A stretch of DNA of 64,000 bases, from positions 3,410,001 through 3,474,000 of the forward strand of contig NZ_CP012750.1 of NCBI RefSeq assembly GCF_001302565.1, in the 5' to 3' direction. Within the stretch, counting starts at the first letter, position 1. Each line of letters begins with the position of its first letter. The position numbers and the translations under genes were made by a program. This DNA comes from Glutamicibacter halophytocola (GTDB lineage Bacteria; Actinomycetota; Actinomycetes; Actinomycetales; Micrococcaceae). The notes beneath the pieces are model-generated. The model saw nothing but the letters and a program-made list of their open reading frames with translations, was not told the origin of the DNA and did no database searches. Of this stretch, positions 62,975-64,000 are shown in pieces.

Positions 62975-63994
62975 CTAAATCGCGTCCTCCCGCTGGTCGT
63001 TCCAAATAATGCGCATGGCCTTAACGAGATCTTCCAGTGTCGGCAGCCCCTCGAATCCCGAGGCGGCAGTCTCATCGACCAGCTTCACAAAATCTGCATA
63101 TAGGGGATCACTATCAACGTCAATGTTTTCTTCATGCGTCCTGCCCTGTTGATCAGTGAATCGCGCGCTTCCGTCGGTGTCGATCGACGCAAAGCCATTT
63201 GCGCCTGCCGCGGTGAAACTGCAATATCTCTTGAGTGGCGAAGACGGGTAGGCGTAGCCAACTTCGATGATGGCTTCACGGCCAGTTGATGAACTGAGCA
63301 CGACGGTCGCATGGTCCTCTACTCGTTCACCGTGCAAATCGCTTGATCGCTTTTGGATTGAACTGACGTCGTGGCCAAGGTGCTGGAGCGCGAGATCCAC
63401 AAAGTGGGGCCCGAGGTTGACCAGGCAACCGCCTCCAGCCTTTGCGGGGTCAAGCATCCAAGGGCTTCCATTATGCAGATAGCGGCTTGATGGTCCTGCA
63501 ATGAATGAAAATCGCTCATAGCTGATCTCGCCAACTTGTTGCAGCCAATTGTCAATGGGTGCATTACGTTGAACCAACGGCACCGTAGCGGCGATGCCCG
63601 CCCGTTGCGCGGCAATAGATATGGCTTCAAGTTCGCCAAGATTAAGACCGGCAGGTTTCTCCACGACGAATGGAACACCGCGCTTGATCAGTTCCATGCA
63701 TACCGCCGCCATCTCGTGGTGCGGGCTGAATACGTAGGCAAGATCGATCCGATCGGCCGACAGCGCTGCTTCCACGCTGGCGGTAATGGGGACTCCCCAT
63801 GACGAAGCGTCGGCCACAGCATCTGGGTCGGAATCCTGAACGGCAACAACCTGGTGCCGCTCAAGCATCGCTTCACGATAGAGCGGGACATGCCAGTGCG
63901 AAGCACCCAAGACTACCGCACGGCGCCTTTCCGGAATTGTTACGGGGCCTTCTGAGGCCACGTTCAACTGACGGGGACTGGATGGACTTGGCAC
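62975..63994 (-). CDS. Gfo/Idh/MocA-family oxidoreductase (5' end near window edge)
   Basis: At least 339 residues visible, from a GTG at 63994. The Rossmann segment VVLGASHWHVPLYREAMLERHQVVAVQDSD is near residue 27. The catalytic region VPFVVEKPAGLNLGELEAIS has Glu-Lys-Pro, and GGCLVNLGPHFVDLALQHLG follows. The true start may lie beyond the window edge. It is the first visible gene of the minus-strand catabolic operon. Its GASHWH rather than GxGxxG start of the Rossmann loop is unusual but known in this family. Confidence 0.85.
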   Translation of the reverse strand: MPSPSSPRQLNVASEGPVTIPERRRAVVLGASHWHVPLYREAMLERHQVVAVQDSDPDAVADASSWGVPITASVEAALSADRIDLAYVFSPHHEMAAVCMELIKRGVPFVVEKPAGLNLGELEAISIAAQRAGIAATVPLVQRNAPIDNWLQQVGEISYERFSFIAGPSSRYLHNGSPWMLDPAKAGGGCLVNLGPHFVDLALQHLGHDVSSIQKRSSDLHGERVEDHATVVLSSSTGREAIIEVGYAYPSSPLKRYCSFTAAGANGFASIDTDGSARFTDQQGRTHEENIDVDSDPLYADFVKLVDETAASGFEGLPTLEDLVKAMRIIWNDQREDAI

Positions 63995-64000
63995 GAATAC

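Noticed and set aside
1..64000. CRISPR arrays, rRNA and tRNA genes
   Set aside because: No regularly spaced repeats and no rRNA or tRNA signatures were seen on reading through the window.

Overview
The window is high-GC chromosomal DNA from an actinobacterium. The Ku/LigD pair, LacI/IclR/GntR-controlled catabolic operons, fused ABC ATPases, actinobacterial small proteins (DUF4235, DUF4822) and strong Shine-Dalgarno sites fit a Micrococcaceae member of the Arthrobacter/Glutamicibacter kind; this is an inference from gene content only. No rRNA, tRNA or CRISPR array was found. One stretch (about 24.5-28.5 kb) is clearly more AT-rich and mostly non-coding.

Region 1 (1-18.5 kb): an MFS transporter pseudogene with three lesions behind an intact ArsR repressor; a 20-residue amphipathic peptide gene with its own SD and terminator; GNAT and VOC proteins; the divergent Ku and LigD genes for bacterial NHEJ, with a DUF4235 membrane protein after LigD; a Bcp-type peroxiredoxin; a YbdK-type carboxylate-amine ligase; two proteins of unknown function; a GntR-controlled nitrilase plus APC permease pair; LtrA; an orphan Vsr-type nuclease; and an MFS exporter.

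Region 2 (18.7-38.4 kb): a complete peptide/nickel/opine-type ABC importer; a lipoprotein closely resembling cyclohexadienyl dehydratase (PheC); an AT-rich island carrying a two-gene Kiwa anti-phage system (KwaA-KwaB) among decayed DNA and an antitoxin remnant; an old yellow enzyme; an SDR; a nucleoside hydrolase followed by an ECF transporter (S, T, fused A-A'); and a translationally coupled Nudix hydrolase plus PLD-helicase-DUF3427 protein, a candidate defence pair.

Region 3 (38.4-50.5 kb): a D-galactonate operon (dgoK-dgoA-dgoD-dgoT order) divergent from an IclR regulator; then a GntR regulator divergent from an ethanolamine-type permease, a GlnA-like gamma-glutamylamide synthetase, a C26 gamma-glutamyl hydrolase, an aldehyde dehydrogenase and an SDR. 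Together these could form a gamma-glutamylated route for ethanolamine.

Region 4 (50.5-64 kb): a PhnD-PhnC-PhnE type transporter co-transcribed with a tyrosine-phosphatase-family protein and a TetR regulator; an ankyrin lipoprotein; a NarL-type two-component system; a helix-hairpin-helix protein; a secreted DUF4822 protein; and a tightly overlapping operon (Gfo/Idh/MocA, LacI, VOC, TIM-barrel isomerase, Gfo/Idh/MocA, SDR) for an unidentified sugar or polyol that runs to the right edge.
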